Assembly (NCBI GenBank): GCA_035444285.1
Contig: DAOMOK010000017.1
Coordinates: forward strand, 97,774 to 161,773
DNA from: CAADGU01 sp035444285
GTDB lineage: Bacteria > Chloroflexota > Anaerolineae > Promineifilales > Promineifilaceae
DNA length: 64,000 nucleotides
Direction of reading: 5' to 3'
The first letter of the stretch is position 1, and the number at the start of each line of letters is the position of its first letter. Under the pieces are notes generated by a model. It was not told the DNA's origin. It saw only the letters and a program-made list of their open reading frames with translations, and did not search any database. Below, piece by piece: positions 25,253 to 33,059 of this stretch. The position numbers and the translations under genes are program-made.

Positions 25253-26436
25253 GGTGGGTGTTAGACCTGTCAGGTTTCCAAAAACCTGACAGGTCTCGGT
25301 TGGGCGTATGGCTCTGGTTTTGCCTGACGGCCGTCCTCTTCACTGCCTGTACTACCACACCCACCATCACTCACCCCACTCTCGTACCCACCCTCATCCT
25401 TGCCGCTGCCAGTACACCCACCGCTGCCGCCATGGCAGCCCTGCCCGCCGCCGCCACCACCGCAACCGCAACGGCCACCGCTACCACACCTGACACAAGC
25501 ACCTCCACCCCGGCCACACCTACACCCACACCCACACTCACCCTCACCCCTTCACCTCCACACCTGCTCACCCCCACACCTGCCCCCCTGCTCGCCCCTT
25601 CACCCAGCCCTTCACCCGGCCCTTCACCCATTCCCACCCTGGTCAACGGCCTGATACTGGAAGATTTCCTCATCATGGATGAGGACACCCGCCAAAACGT
25701 GCGCGCCATTTACCTGCAGGGGCAGGTCTTGGGGCGCAATCCACACGCCTTTTCCAAGCTGGGTGACAGCGGCGCCATGACCGGTTATTACCTCACCCGC
25801 TTTGATTATCCGCCCCATTACAACCTGGGTGAGTACGCCTATTTACAGCCGATCATCACCCACTATCGCAAATCATTTCAACGGTACGGCGTTGCCGTCG
25901 TCATCGGCATTAGCTCCTGGCATGTGCTGGACCCGGCGCGCAACAATCCCGCCTGGTGCGCGCCGGAGGAGCATATGCTGGCTTGCGAAATCCGGCTGCA
26001 CAACCCCAGCATCCTGCTCATCCGCCTGGGTACCAATGACCAATCCTCTGCCGACGTGCTACAACGCAACCTGCGCCGCATTGTCACCTTTGCCATCGAA
26101 AAAGGCGTCATTCCCGTTTTAGCCACCAAAGCCGACCGTTTTGAGGTGGAATATGACGCCAACAACGCTGCCATCCGTGAATTGGCAGCCGAGATGCACA
26201 TTCCCTTGTGGGATTTTGACCGGGTGGCGGACACGCTGCCCAATCATGGCCTGCTGCCTGATCAGGTGCATCTCTCCCACTCCGACCGTAACGATTACAC
26301 CGACCCGGAAACCTTTACCAAAGGCTACCCCATGAATGATCTGACGGCGCTGTTTGTTTTGCAGGAGATTTTGAAAGTCATCCATGATGAAGGCGCGGCT
26401 GATGAAGGAGATTGGAGATTAGAGATTGGGGATTAA
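25231..26436 (+). CDS. SGNH hydrolase-like lipoprotein (paralogue 3 of 3)
   Basis: About 401 residues. The start is uncertain: ATG 25231 overlaps the preceding small gene and would place a repeat hairpin (25263-25296) in the coding sequence; TTG 25300 starts after it and gives a short signal peptide ending in lipobox LFTAC. The Thr/Pro-rich linker (residues about 60-140) is long and low-complexity. Catalytic blocks are KLGDSGAMTGY, LIRLGTNDQSS and LPDQVHLS, weaker than in paralogues 1 and 2. The C-terminus GDWRLEIGD and stop are encoded by the GGAGATT repeat at 26407. Confidence 0.7.
   Translation: MDLPGLLRWVLDLSGFQKPDRSRLGVWLWFCLTAVLFTACTTTPTITHPTLVPTLILAAASTPTAAAMAALPAAATTATATATATTPDTSTSTPATPTPTPTLTLTPSPPHLLTPTPAPLLAPSPSPSPGPSPIPTLVNGLILEDFLIMDEDTRQNVRAIYLQGQVLGRNPHAFSKLGDSGAMTGYYLTRFDYPPHYNLGEYAYLQPIITHYRKSFQRYGVAVVIGISSWHVLDPARNNPAWCAPEEHMLACEIRLHNPSILLIRLGTNDQSSADVLQRNLRRIVTFAIEKGVIPVLATKADRFEVEYDANNAAIRELAAEMHIPLWDFDRVADTLPNHGLLPDQVHLSHSDRNDYTDPETFTKGYPMNDLTALFVLQEILKVIHDEGAADEGDWRLEIGD
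25263..25296. repeat. GACCTGTCAGG hairpin element
   Basis: AGACCTGTCAGGTTT pairs with AAACCTGACAGGTCT around CCAA. Other copies: 26688-26721 (inside the MBOAT gene), 41019-41051 and 63928-63958. Here it overlaps the likely 5' end of the third SGNH gene. Confidence 0.85.
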
Positions 26437-26477
26437 ATATCTCTTCAATCTCCAATGTCCAATCTCCAATCTCTTTT
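26407..26477. repeat. GGAGATT hairpin between SGNH3 and MBOAT
   Basis: GGAGATTGGAGATTAGAGATTGG is matched by CCAATGTCCAATCTCCAATCTC, ending in CTCTTTT. The left arm encodes the C-terminus of the SGNH protein; the right arm ends immediately before the MBOAT ATG at 26478. Related copies: 36327, 38349, 53243 and 58614. Confidence 0.85.
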
Positions 26478-28016
26478 ATGAACGTTGACCTGCTCACTAT
26501 CAGCCTGTTTGTGGCCACGGCCGTACTCTATGCCTTCCTCATCCCCGGCAAGTGGCGTGGCTGGTTTTTGTTTGGCGGCAGTGTGTTGGCTATCTATTGG
26601 CTGCAAACGTTCACGCCGCTGCGTTTTGCCGACTACCTGCTGCAAACGTTCACTATTGTGTTGACGGTGCTGACGTGGTGGGTGGCAAGGCCTGACAGGT
26701 CTCAAAGACCTGTCAGGTCTGATGTGGTGACGCTGCTGGCGCTGTTTGGGCTGATTTTGCTGGTGGCGGGCAATCGGTATGTGGCGGCGGAGTGGCGCTT
26801 TACCCCATCCCGCCCACCGTCCGTTTTGTGGGTGGCAGTTGGGTTGGCCCTTATCGCCGGGGTGTGGGCCATGCTGTGGCGCTGGCTGCGGCGGGTGGAA
26901 CCACGGCATGTCTACACGGCCGTCATCCTGTTCATTGTCTTCATTTTTGTCTTGCTCAAAACGCCAGCGCTGGCTACGGCCGTGGCCGCCGCCTGGCGCT
27001 CCCTTACCGGCCAACAAGTGGCCCTGGCTGCCCCCTCTGATCTGGTCTGGCTCGGTTTCTCCTATGTTGCCTTCCGTCTCATCCACGTCTTGCGTGACCG
27101 GCAAACCGGGCAACTGCCTGACGATGCCGCAGCGGCGCTGACACTGCGCGAATTCATCACCTACGTTCTATTTTTCCCCAGCTACATCGCCGGGCCAATT
27201 GACCGCGTGGAGCGGTTTGTGGCCGACCTGCGGCAGGAGGAAAAGACGTATTCCGTGATGCGTAACCCGTATTCCGTAACGGATCACGCATTACAGATTA
27301 CGGGTCACGCATCACGCATCACGGATTACAGCGCCCGCACCTGGCAAGGCAGCGCCCGCATCCTCACCGGGCTGTTCAAGAAATTTGTGATTGCCGATAC
27401 GCTGGCGCTGGGCATGTCGCTCACGGCCGTGAATGCCGAACAAGCCACCTCCACCTTCTGGTTGTGGGTGCTGCTGTATGGATATGCGCTGCGCCTCTAT
27501 TTTGACTTTGGTGGTTATACCGACATTGCCATTGGCATTGGCATCCTGTTTGGGGTGAAGCTGCCGGAGAATTTCCGACGGCCGTATCTTGCCACCAACA
27601 TCACCGCGTTCTGGCAGCGCTGGCACATCAGCCTCAGCGATTGGGCACGGTTTTACATTTTCACCCCTCTATCTCGATCCTTATTGCGCCGCAAGCGACG
27701 GCCGTCGAACACCTTGATCCTATTCACCGCTCACCTGACCACCATGACCGTCATTGGCCTGTGGCACGGCATCACCCCCAACTTTTTTATCTGGGGGTTG
27801 TGGCAGGGGGTGGCCCTGTTTGCCCACAAGCAGTGGAGCGACCGCACCCGAAAGTGGTATCGTGGGCTGGCGGAAAAGAGATGGCAAAAGAGAGGGTGGA
27901 CGGCCGTGACCTGGTTTCTCACCTTTCAATACATCACCCTCGGCTGGGTCTGGTTTGCCCTGCCCACGCCGCAGTTGGCGCTGGAGACGTTTGCCAAATT
28001 GTTCGGCATCCGCTAA
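26478..28016 (+). CDS. MBOAT family membrane O-acyltransferase
   Basis: 512 residues, about ten hydrophobic helices. AlgI/DltB-type motifs are clear: YVLFFPSYIAGPIDRVERF, LYFDFGGYTDIAIGIGILFG, FWQRWHISLSDWARFYIF and the catalytic-histidine block GLWHGITPNFFIWG. It would move acyl groups across the membrane to an SGNH-type or other acceptor outside, in line with the three exported SGNH paralogues upstream. Two repeat elements are translated in frame: a GACCTGTCAGG hairpin (residues about 71-82, RPDRSQRPVRS) and a CGTAATC hairpin (about 257-285, containing SRITDY). Both fall in loops outside the conserved blocks. Confidence 0.87.
   Translation: MNVDLLTISLFVATAVLYAFLIPGKWRGWFLFGGSVLAIYWLQTFTPLRFADYLLQTFTIVLTVLTWWVARPDRSQRPVRSDVVTLLALFGLILLVAGNRYVAAEWRFTPSRPPSVLWVAVGLALIAGVWAMLWRWLRRVEPRHVYTAVILFIVFIFVLLKTPALATAVAAAWRSLTGQQVALAAPSDLVWLGFSYVAFRLIHVLRDRQTGQLPDDAAAALTLREFITYVLFFPSYIAGPIDRVERFVADLRQEEKTYSVMRNPYSVTDHALQITGHASRITDYSARTWQGSARILTGLFKKFVIADTLALGMSLTAVNAEQATSTFWLWVLLYGYALRLYFDFGGYTDIAIGIGILFGVKLPENFRRPYLATNITAFWQRWHISLSDWARFYIFTPLSRSLLRRKRRPSNTLILFTAHLTTMTVIGLWHGITPNFFIWGLWQGVALFAHKQWSDRTRKWYRGLAEKRWQKRGWTAVTWFLTFQYITLGWVWFALPTPQLALETFAKLFGIR
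26688..26721. repeat. GACCTGTCAGG hairpin inside the MBOAT gene
   Basis: GCCTGACAGGTCTCAAAGACC followed by TGTCAGGTCTG. The reading frame stays open through it. Same family as 25263-25296 and 41019-41051. Confidence 0.85.
27247..27329. repeat. CGTAATC hairpin inside the MBOAT gene
   Basis: Left arm units TATTCCGTGATGCGTAACCCG face CACGCATCACGGATTACAG. It is about 83 bp, translated in frame between the GPIDRVERF and ARTWQGSARILTG blocks, where other MBOAT proteins have a short loop. Confidence 0.85.
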
Positions 28017-28033
28017 ACCACCGCTGGCATACC

Positions 28034-29245
28034 TTAGCCTTCGCTGGTCATAATCATCAGTGGCTTCATCTCAAAGCTTTTGTACTGGGGGCACAGCCGC
28101 GCCGTATTGTAGAACTCTTTGACATTGACAACCTTTTTGGTTTTGGTGATAACGGTAATGGGCACATCGTCGTAACGGCCGTTCTTTAGCACTACCAGAC
28201 GGCCGTCTATATTGTTCAGGATCAAGTCCAACGCCAGATTGCCGTAGGCCATAGGCACAATCGAATCAATAGCATCCGGGTCGCCGCCACGCACCAGATA
28301 CCCCAACTTCTGGTTAATGACGTTAATTTGTTTGCCGCCATTGTATTTAGGCGAAAGTTCCTTCAACTTGGCCGACACCATATCGCCGATGCCACCCAAC
28401 TTGGCGTGACCATAAGCGTCCTTCTCTACCTCCTTAAAAACCATCTCACCCCCGGAAAAGGTAGCCCCCTCAGAGACCAGCACCACTGAGTAATGGCTGG
28501 GGTTCTTGCGGCGATCTTCTGCTAACAACTCCGTCAGCAACTCGATATCGAACTGATGCTCTGGGATAACGCAGCGATTGGCCGCCCCGGCCATCGTCGG
28601 CAGCATGGCGGTGAAGCCGGCATACCGACCAAATACCTCTAACACCAGGAATCGCTCGTGCGAACCGGCCGAGGTGCGCAGGCTGTTGGTCATCTGGATG
28701 GTGCGGGTGACGCAGGTGCTAAAGCCAATGCAATAATCCGTGCCCGGCACATCGTTGTCCATCGTTTTGGGGATGGCTACCACTTTCACTCCTTCCTGAT
28801 ACAGGCGCACGCCGTAGCTCAAGGTATCATCACCACCAATGGGGATGAGGTAATCAACGCCCAGAAATTCCAGATTTTTAATGACTTCTGGCGTCAGGTC
28901 GTTTATTTCATCGGTATAGGCGTCGCGCAGGTGTTCTGGCAGGTCTTGTTGGCGCATGTGGCTTGGCCGCGTGCGGGAGGTATGCAAGAAAGTGCCGCCC
29001 GTCCGCCCGGCTTTGTTGACCACTTCTTCGGTTAAGACCTGATAACACAGGCTGTTGTCCGCTTTGGGATCGCGCACCAGTTCAGTAATGCCGGCCCATC
29101 CCCGCCGCAGGCCAATCACTTTATATCCTTCACGAATAGCCCGAATCGTTACCGCCCGGATCGCCGGATTCAGCCCCGGCACATCCCCACCGCCGGTGAG
29201 AATGCCAATAACACCTTTTGTTTTTTGTACGTTTGCCATGTTCAT
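28034..29245 (-). CDS. pfkA: 6-phosphofructokinase, pyrophosphate-type residues
   Basis: 403 residues. The family's GGGDVPGLN loop, MTNSLRTSAGSHERFLVLEVFGRYAG and substrate-binding region are present. Two positions known to separate PPi- from ATP-dependent enzymes both point to pyrophosphate: GGDDT (residues 137-141; ATP enzymes have GGDGS) and PKTMDND (159-165; ATP enzymes have PGTIDND). Such enzymes phosphorylate fructose 6-phosphate reversibly. A ribosome-binding site AAGGAG precedes ATG 29245 (TTG 29248 and ATG 29239 are alternatives). Group III ATP enzymes share some of these residues, so donor choice needs assay. Confidence 0.88.
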   Translation of the reverse strand: MNMANVQKTKGVIGILTGGGDVPGLNPAIRAVTIRAIREGYKVIGLRRGWAGITELVRDPKADNSLCYQVLTEEVVNKAGRTGGTFLHTSRTRPSHMRQQDLPEHLRDAYTDEINDLTPEVIKNLEFLGVDYLIPIGGDDTLSYGVRLYQEGVKVVAIPKTMDNDVPGTDYCIGFSTCVTRTIQMTNSLRTSAGSHERFLVLEVFGRYAGFTAMLPTMAGAANRCVIPEHQFDIELLTELLAEDRRKNPSHYSVVLVSEGATFSGGEMVFKEVEKDAYGHAKLGGIGDMVSAKLKELSPKYNGGKQINVINQKLGYLVRGGDPDAIDSIVPMAYGNLALDLILNNIDGRLVVLKNGRYDDVPITVITKTKKVVNVKEFYNTARLCPQYKSFEMKPLMIMTSEG

Positions 29246-29369
29246 CAAACTCCTTCCATGTAGCGCGATTTGGTCAATCGCACTGTGGGTTGTTATTCAT
29301 ATGAGTGGGCCGTTGCCCATTTCATCCTCTGTGTGAATTATAAACGACGGCCGTGTAGAGACCACAAAG

Positions 29370-29408
29370 GGGTGAGCAGGTGAGGGGTTGAGGGGGTGAA
29401 TGGGTGAC
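29370..29408. repeat. GAGCAGGTGAGGGG-type repeat
   Basis: GGGGTGAGCAGGTGAGGGGTTGAGGGGGTGAATGGGTGAC: tandem GGTGAR units related to one arm of the hairpin at 24672. Intergenic, between the phosphofructokinase and ParB-like genes. Confidence 0.6.
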
Positions 29409-29421
29409 GGCCGTCAGCGTA

Positions 29422-31125
29422 TCAAGGACAGATAAGCACAGGTATGGTCAATAGGGGCAGCAGCAAGGGGGTGAAACGGCCGTGCCGCCCCAGCACCACC
29501 AGGTCACAATTTGGCAGAACGGCCGTGTCTACCTGTTCCTGTGCTGCCAGATAGTCAGCATTCACTTCGTGCATTTCCAGGTAGGCGCGGGCCAGGGACA
29601 GGCTGTTGGCCGAACCGCTGACCGCCAGTTGGCTTTGCCACTGCTCGGCCATATAAGCCGCTGCGAACAGCGCCGTTTCTTGTTGACCGGGGGCTTCCCG
29701 GTTCCGGGAAGAGACCAGGAGCAGATGGTTCATGGCGCTGCTTTGCCCGGCGAGCAAGAGAACGGGGCGGGTGCAGTTCTGCCAGATGTGCGTCACGGCC
29801 GTGTCTGCCGTCATCGCCCTGTCCACAATCACCAGGTCGGCCAGCGCCGCCCGGCGCACCACCACCTCCGGCAGATTGCCACTGTCGCGCCCCCACACGG
29901 CCGTTACATCCGCCGCCGCGCACGTACCTTCAAACCAGGCGCGGGTCATCGCTTCATTCCCCTCACCCAGGAAGAGGGCAACGATACGGCCGTGTTCCCG
30001 TTGGGCAATGGTAATGGCCTGTGCCAGCGCCGCTTCCTGACGACCGGTCGCCGCTTCCTGGCGGTCGGTCAGCGCTTCCTGGCGGTCGGTCACCGCCTCC
30101 TGGCGGTCGGTCAGCGGCAGCAAAATTTCGGCAAAGAGGGCGCGGCTGTAGCGATCCAGCAGCCGTTCTTGCGCCCAATCGCTGGTCGCCGGTTTGCTTT
30201 TCCAGTTGGTGGGGATCATCACATTCAGCACTTTTTGCAGGCGGCGGCGGGGTTTCACGTGGGTGGCGAATTGGGTCACGGCCGTGTTCGGCCGTACTTG
30301 CCAGCCTAACTCATTGCGCAACTCTGCCTGATGCGCCGCCAGCCACAAGTAAAGGTCGGTTTCCGTGCGCTGCGGAAAATCACGCAATATGCCCTGTTCC
30401 CGAATGGCCTGCACCAGCGGCAAATACGCTTCATCATACCAGCGCGTCACCGCCTCCGCATCGGATAAGTCGCGTTCCTCAGCCATCTCCACAAAAAAGC
30501 GATGCACCTCCAGGTGGTTTTCCAGCCGGTCATACTGGCCCGGCGCTGTCACCCGCAGATCACAACCTGGTCGTTTATCATCCAGGTGGGTGTAATCCAA
30601 AAAGGCGGCATATTCGGCCTGAATGATCAACTCATCCGGCTGCATGTCCGGCGAAAGTGGCACACGGGTATATACTTCGGTGACGTTGGCGTGGATATAG
30701 TCCACACCTTGTTGGCGGGCAATGGAAACGCGATGGTTGCCGTCCAGTACAAAATACGCTTCACCAATCTGGTATACGTCAATCGGCGGCAGATCGGCCA
30801 CATGCCCGGCGGCGCGCACCCCCGCCCACCGTTGCGCGTCGGCATCATTGCGGGGCAGAAAGGAGCGGGAGAAATCGAGGTACCGGCCCACACTGCCCAC
30901 AATGGCCGCCACGGGAATCTCCTTCACACCGCGCTCTGAACGGCCGCGCACGCGGAGCATCTCGGCCACTTCATTGTAGGATAACAATTCCAGTGAGCGG
31001 CCCCGCAGCCGCCCCATCAGCGCTTCCATGGCTGCCTGCCGCCGGGCGTGTTGAAAATCCTGTAAGGCATGGGCCAACGGCCGTGTCCCCACCACGTTCT
31101 GCCCAAAAATTTGATTGGGATGCAT
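29422..31125 (-). CDS. ParB-like domain fused to a USP-like C-terminal domain
   Basis: 567 residues. The N-terminal third resembles ParB/sulfiredoxin-like folds: VKEIPVAAIVGSVGRYLDFSR and YFVLDGNHRVSIARQQG (DGNHR replaces the usual G-x-R-R). A middle helical part follows, then a DRQEA heptad tandem repeat (about 337-364), and from about 365 a universal-stress-protein-like alpha/beta domain (IVALFLGEG, ADLVIVDRA, RPVLLLAG). It starts 5 bp after the flavoprotein gene's stop, so these two form an operon. Function is unknown; the architecture suggests a sensory or regulatory protein rather than chromosome partitioning. Confidence 0.65.
   Translation of the reverse strand: MHPNQIFGQNVVGTRPLAHALQDFQHARRQAAMEALMGRLRGRSLELLSYNEVAEMLRVRGRSERGVKEIPVAAIVGSVGRYLDFSRSFLPRNDADAQRWAGVRAAGHVADLPPIDVYQIGEAYFVLDGNHRVSIARQQGVDYIHANVTEVYTRVPLSPDMQPDELIIQAEYAAFLDYTHLDDKRPGCDLRVTAPGQYDRLENHLEVHRFFVEMAEERDLSDAEAVTRWYDEAYLPLVQAIREQGILRDFPQRTETDLYLWLAAHQAELRNELGWQVRPNTAVTQFATHVKPRRRLQKVLNVMIPTNWKSKPATSDWAQERLLDRYSRALFAEILLPLTDRQEAVTDRQEALTDRQEAATGRQEAALAQAITIAQREHGRIVALFLGEGNEAMTRAWFEGTCAAADVTAVWGRDSGNLPEVVVRRAALADLVIVDRAMTADTAVTHIWQNCTRPVLLLAGQSSAMNHLLLVSSRNREAPGQQETALFAAAYMAEQWQSQLAVSGSANSLSLARAYLEMHEVNADYLAAQEQVDTAVLPNCDLVVLGRHGRFTPLLLPLLTIPVLICP
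30036..30117. repeat. 21-bp tandem repeat encoding DRQEA heptads
   Basis: Four near-identical units of about 21 bp (CGGTCGGTCAGCGCTTCCTGG-like on the plus strand) encode LTDRQEAVTDRQEA-type heptads, followed by a variant GRQEA. The peptide is strongly helical and could form a coiled-coil spacer of variable length. Confidence 0.85.
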
Positions 31126-31130
31126 GTTCG

Positions 31131-32267
31131 TTATCCTTTCCCGACAATATGGCGGCTGATCCGCCGGGCCTCAATGCCAATTTCACGCAACATGCCGGTG
31201 GGAGAAATGTAAAAACCACAGAAATACAAACCTGGCGCAGCCTCTTGCCCACTGCCAGGCGGCGCGCCGTCTTCGTTTAACACGCCCGGCATTTGTAGAA
31301 AGTCATTCACTTGGGGCCGGTAGCCGGTACCCAGGATGATAGCGTCGAAAGGTTTGATCGCACCATTGCTAAAGATAACCCCATTTTCGTTGAATTGGAT
31401 AATGCCGGGGTGGATGTGGATACGGCCGTTTTTGATCAATTTCACCGTGCCAATATCCAATATCGGAATTTGCCGGTCTTCGCGGATTTGCACATTGGGG
31501 CCATAGGGCAGTTTGGGCAGGCCGTACTTCGTCAGGTCGCCAATGGAGGTTTTGAGCATGGGAATAGCCAGCACATCGGCCACTTTAGCGGGAATCTTAT
31601 CCATCACAATGCCGATGCTCAAAATGGGAATACCCAGATAATCACGCGGGATCACGTTTACCGGATGGCGCACGGCCATGCCCACTTCGGCGGCGCCATG
31701 TTCCACCAGGTCAATGGCAATCTCCCCGGCCGAATTGCCAAACCCCACCACCAACACCCGCTGCCCGGCATACGGTTTGCCGTTCTTGTAGGCAGAACTG
31801 TGGATGATGCTGCCGGGAAACAAATCCTGGCCGGGCCAGGTAGGTATGTGGGGCACACGGGTATAGCCGGTGGCGATGACCACGTTTTGCGCCTGGTACT
31901 GTGTGTCTTGGGTTTCTACCTGCCACCTGCCATCAGACGGCCGTATCTGCTGTACTTCCTGTCCAAAGCGCGGTTCCAGCCTGAAGTGACGGGCGTACTC
32001 TTCCAGGTAGGTCACCACGTCTGCCCGCGCCGGGTATTTGGCAAAACTCTTGGGCATGGGCAGGTAGGGCAGTTGCGAATGGGCGCGGTCGGTATGCAGG
32101 TGCAGACGATCATAATGGCTGCGCCAGGCTGCCCCCACCTGGCTGCTTTTTTCCAGCAGGATGAAGGGGACTTTCTGCTCTTGCAGGCAGGCAGCCACCG
32201 CCAGCCCGGCGGCGCTGGCGCCAATAATTACGGTGTTTGTTTGCGTGTTGATCTCTGTGGTCATCAT
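31131..32267 (-). CDS. Flavin-containing monooxygenase-like NAD(P)/FAD oxidoreductase
   Basis: 378 residues from tandem ATGs at 32267/32264. FAD-binding VIIGASAAGLAVAA near the N-terminus, the NADPH-binding VLVVGFGNSAGEIAIDL in the middle and the late ILGTGYRPQ motif are typical of YUCCA/FMO-like enzymes. Substrate cannot be told from sequence. The gene is transcribed together with the ParB-like/USP-like fusion and is divergent from the cyclase gene, with about 100 bp between their starts. Confidence 0.8.
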   Translation of the reverse strand: MMTTEINTQTNTVIIGASAAGLAVAACLQEQKVPFILLEKSSQVGAAWRSHYDRLHLHTDRAHSQLPYLPMPKSFAKYPARADVVTYLEEYARHFRLEPRFGQEVQQIRPSDGRWQVETQDTQYQAQNVVIATGYTRVPHIPTWPGQDLFPGSIIHSSAYKNGKPYAGQRVLVVGFGNSAGEIAIDLVEHGAAEVGMAVRHPVNVIPRDYLGIPILSIGIVMDKIPAKVADVLAIPMLKTSIGDLTKYGLPKLPYGPNVQIREDRQIPILDIGTVKLIKNGRIHIHPGIIQFNENGVIFSNGAIKPFDAIILGTGYRPQVNDFLQMPGVLNEDGAPPGSGQEAAPGLYFCGFYISPTGMLREIGIEARRISRHIVGKG

Positions 32268-32367
32268 ACGGGCGGAGTATACCTTTACCTGGGGCCGCTT
32301 CAAACATTTTGGCCTTGCTGCCCTCTGCCATACAATTGCGCTATCTTAAAGCGTGAGGTAAAAGAAG

Positions 32368-33015
32368 ATGTTGCTAGATGTGAGCCATACCATTGAAGAT
32401 GGAATAATTACCTACAAGGGGCTGCCAGCGCCGGTGGTATGTGATTTTCTTAGCCGGGAAGCGTCGCGGGTGCTCTACGCGCCGGGTACGGAGTTTCATA
32501 TTGGCAAAATCGAGATGGTGGCCAATACGGGCACCTACCTGGATTCACCGTTTCACCGATTTGCGGATGGGCTGGATATTGCCGATTTGCCGCTGGCGGG
32601 GCTGGTGAATCTGGAAGGAATCGTGATCCGGGCGGTGGGTCACGGCCGTACCCTCACCCCGGCGCTCTTTCAAAACCATGAGCTGGCGGGCAAGGCCGTG
32701 CTTGTCCACACCGGCTGGGACCAACATTGGCGCACCGACCAATACTTTGAAGGGCACCCATTTCTGACAGAGGCGACGGCCGTGTACCTGAAAGAAGCGG
32801 GCGCGGCGCTGGTGGGTATTGATTCGCTGAACATTGATGATACGGCGGACGGCCGTCGGCCCGTTCACACCACCCTGCTTGGCAGCCAGATTCCCGTTGT
32901 GGAACACCTTTGCCGCCTGGAACAACTGCCGGACAGCGGTTTCCGCTTTTTTGCCGCGCCGGTGAAGGTGCGCGGCATGGGCACATTCCCTATTCGCGCT
33001 TATGCCATATCGTAG
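32368..33015 (+). CDS. Cyclase-family protein with altered metal motif
   Basis: 215 residues, kynurenine formamidase/cyclase fold. The usual HxGTHxDxPxH metal motif here reads NTGTYLDSPFH, so two of the three histidines are replaced (Asn and Tyr). GIDSLNIDD and the C-terminal AAPVKVRGMGTFPIRAYA are conserved, so the protein looks intact. It may be a non-zinc or repurposed member. ATG 32368 follows AAAAGAAG. A GGCAAGTTGGCCAACTTGCC hairpin lies directly after the gene (33015-33035). Confidence 0.78.
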   Translation: MLLDVSHTIEDGIITYKGLPAPVVCDFLSREASRVLYAPGTEFHIGKIEMVANTGTYLDSPFHRFADGLDIADLPLAGLVNLEGIVIRAVGHGRTLTPALFQNHELAGKAVLVHTGWDQHWRTDQYFEGHPFLTEATAVYLKEAGAALVGIDSLNIDDTADGRRPVHTTLLGSQIPVVEHLCRLEQLPDSGFRFFAAPVKVRGMGTFPIRAYAIS

Positions 33016-33035
33016 GGCAAGTTGGCCAACTTGCC
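33015..33035 (+). terminator. Short perfect hairpin after the cyclase gene
   Basis: GGCAAGTTGGCCAACTTGCC is a perfect 20-bp palindrome with no T-run, between the cyclase stop and the quinone oxidoreductase ribosome-binding site. It may only modulate coupling between the two genes. Confidence 0.5.
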
Positions 33036-33059
33036 TCACATGATTCAACGGAGGAAGTA

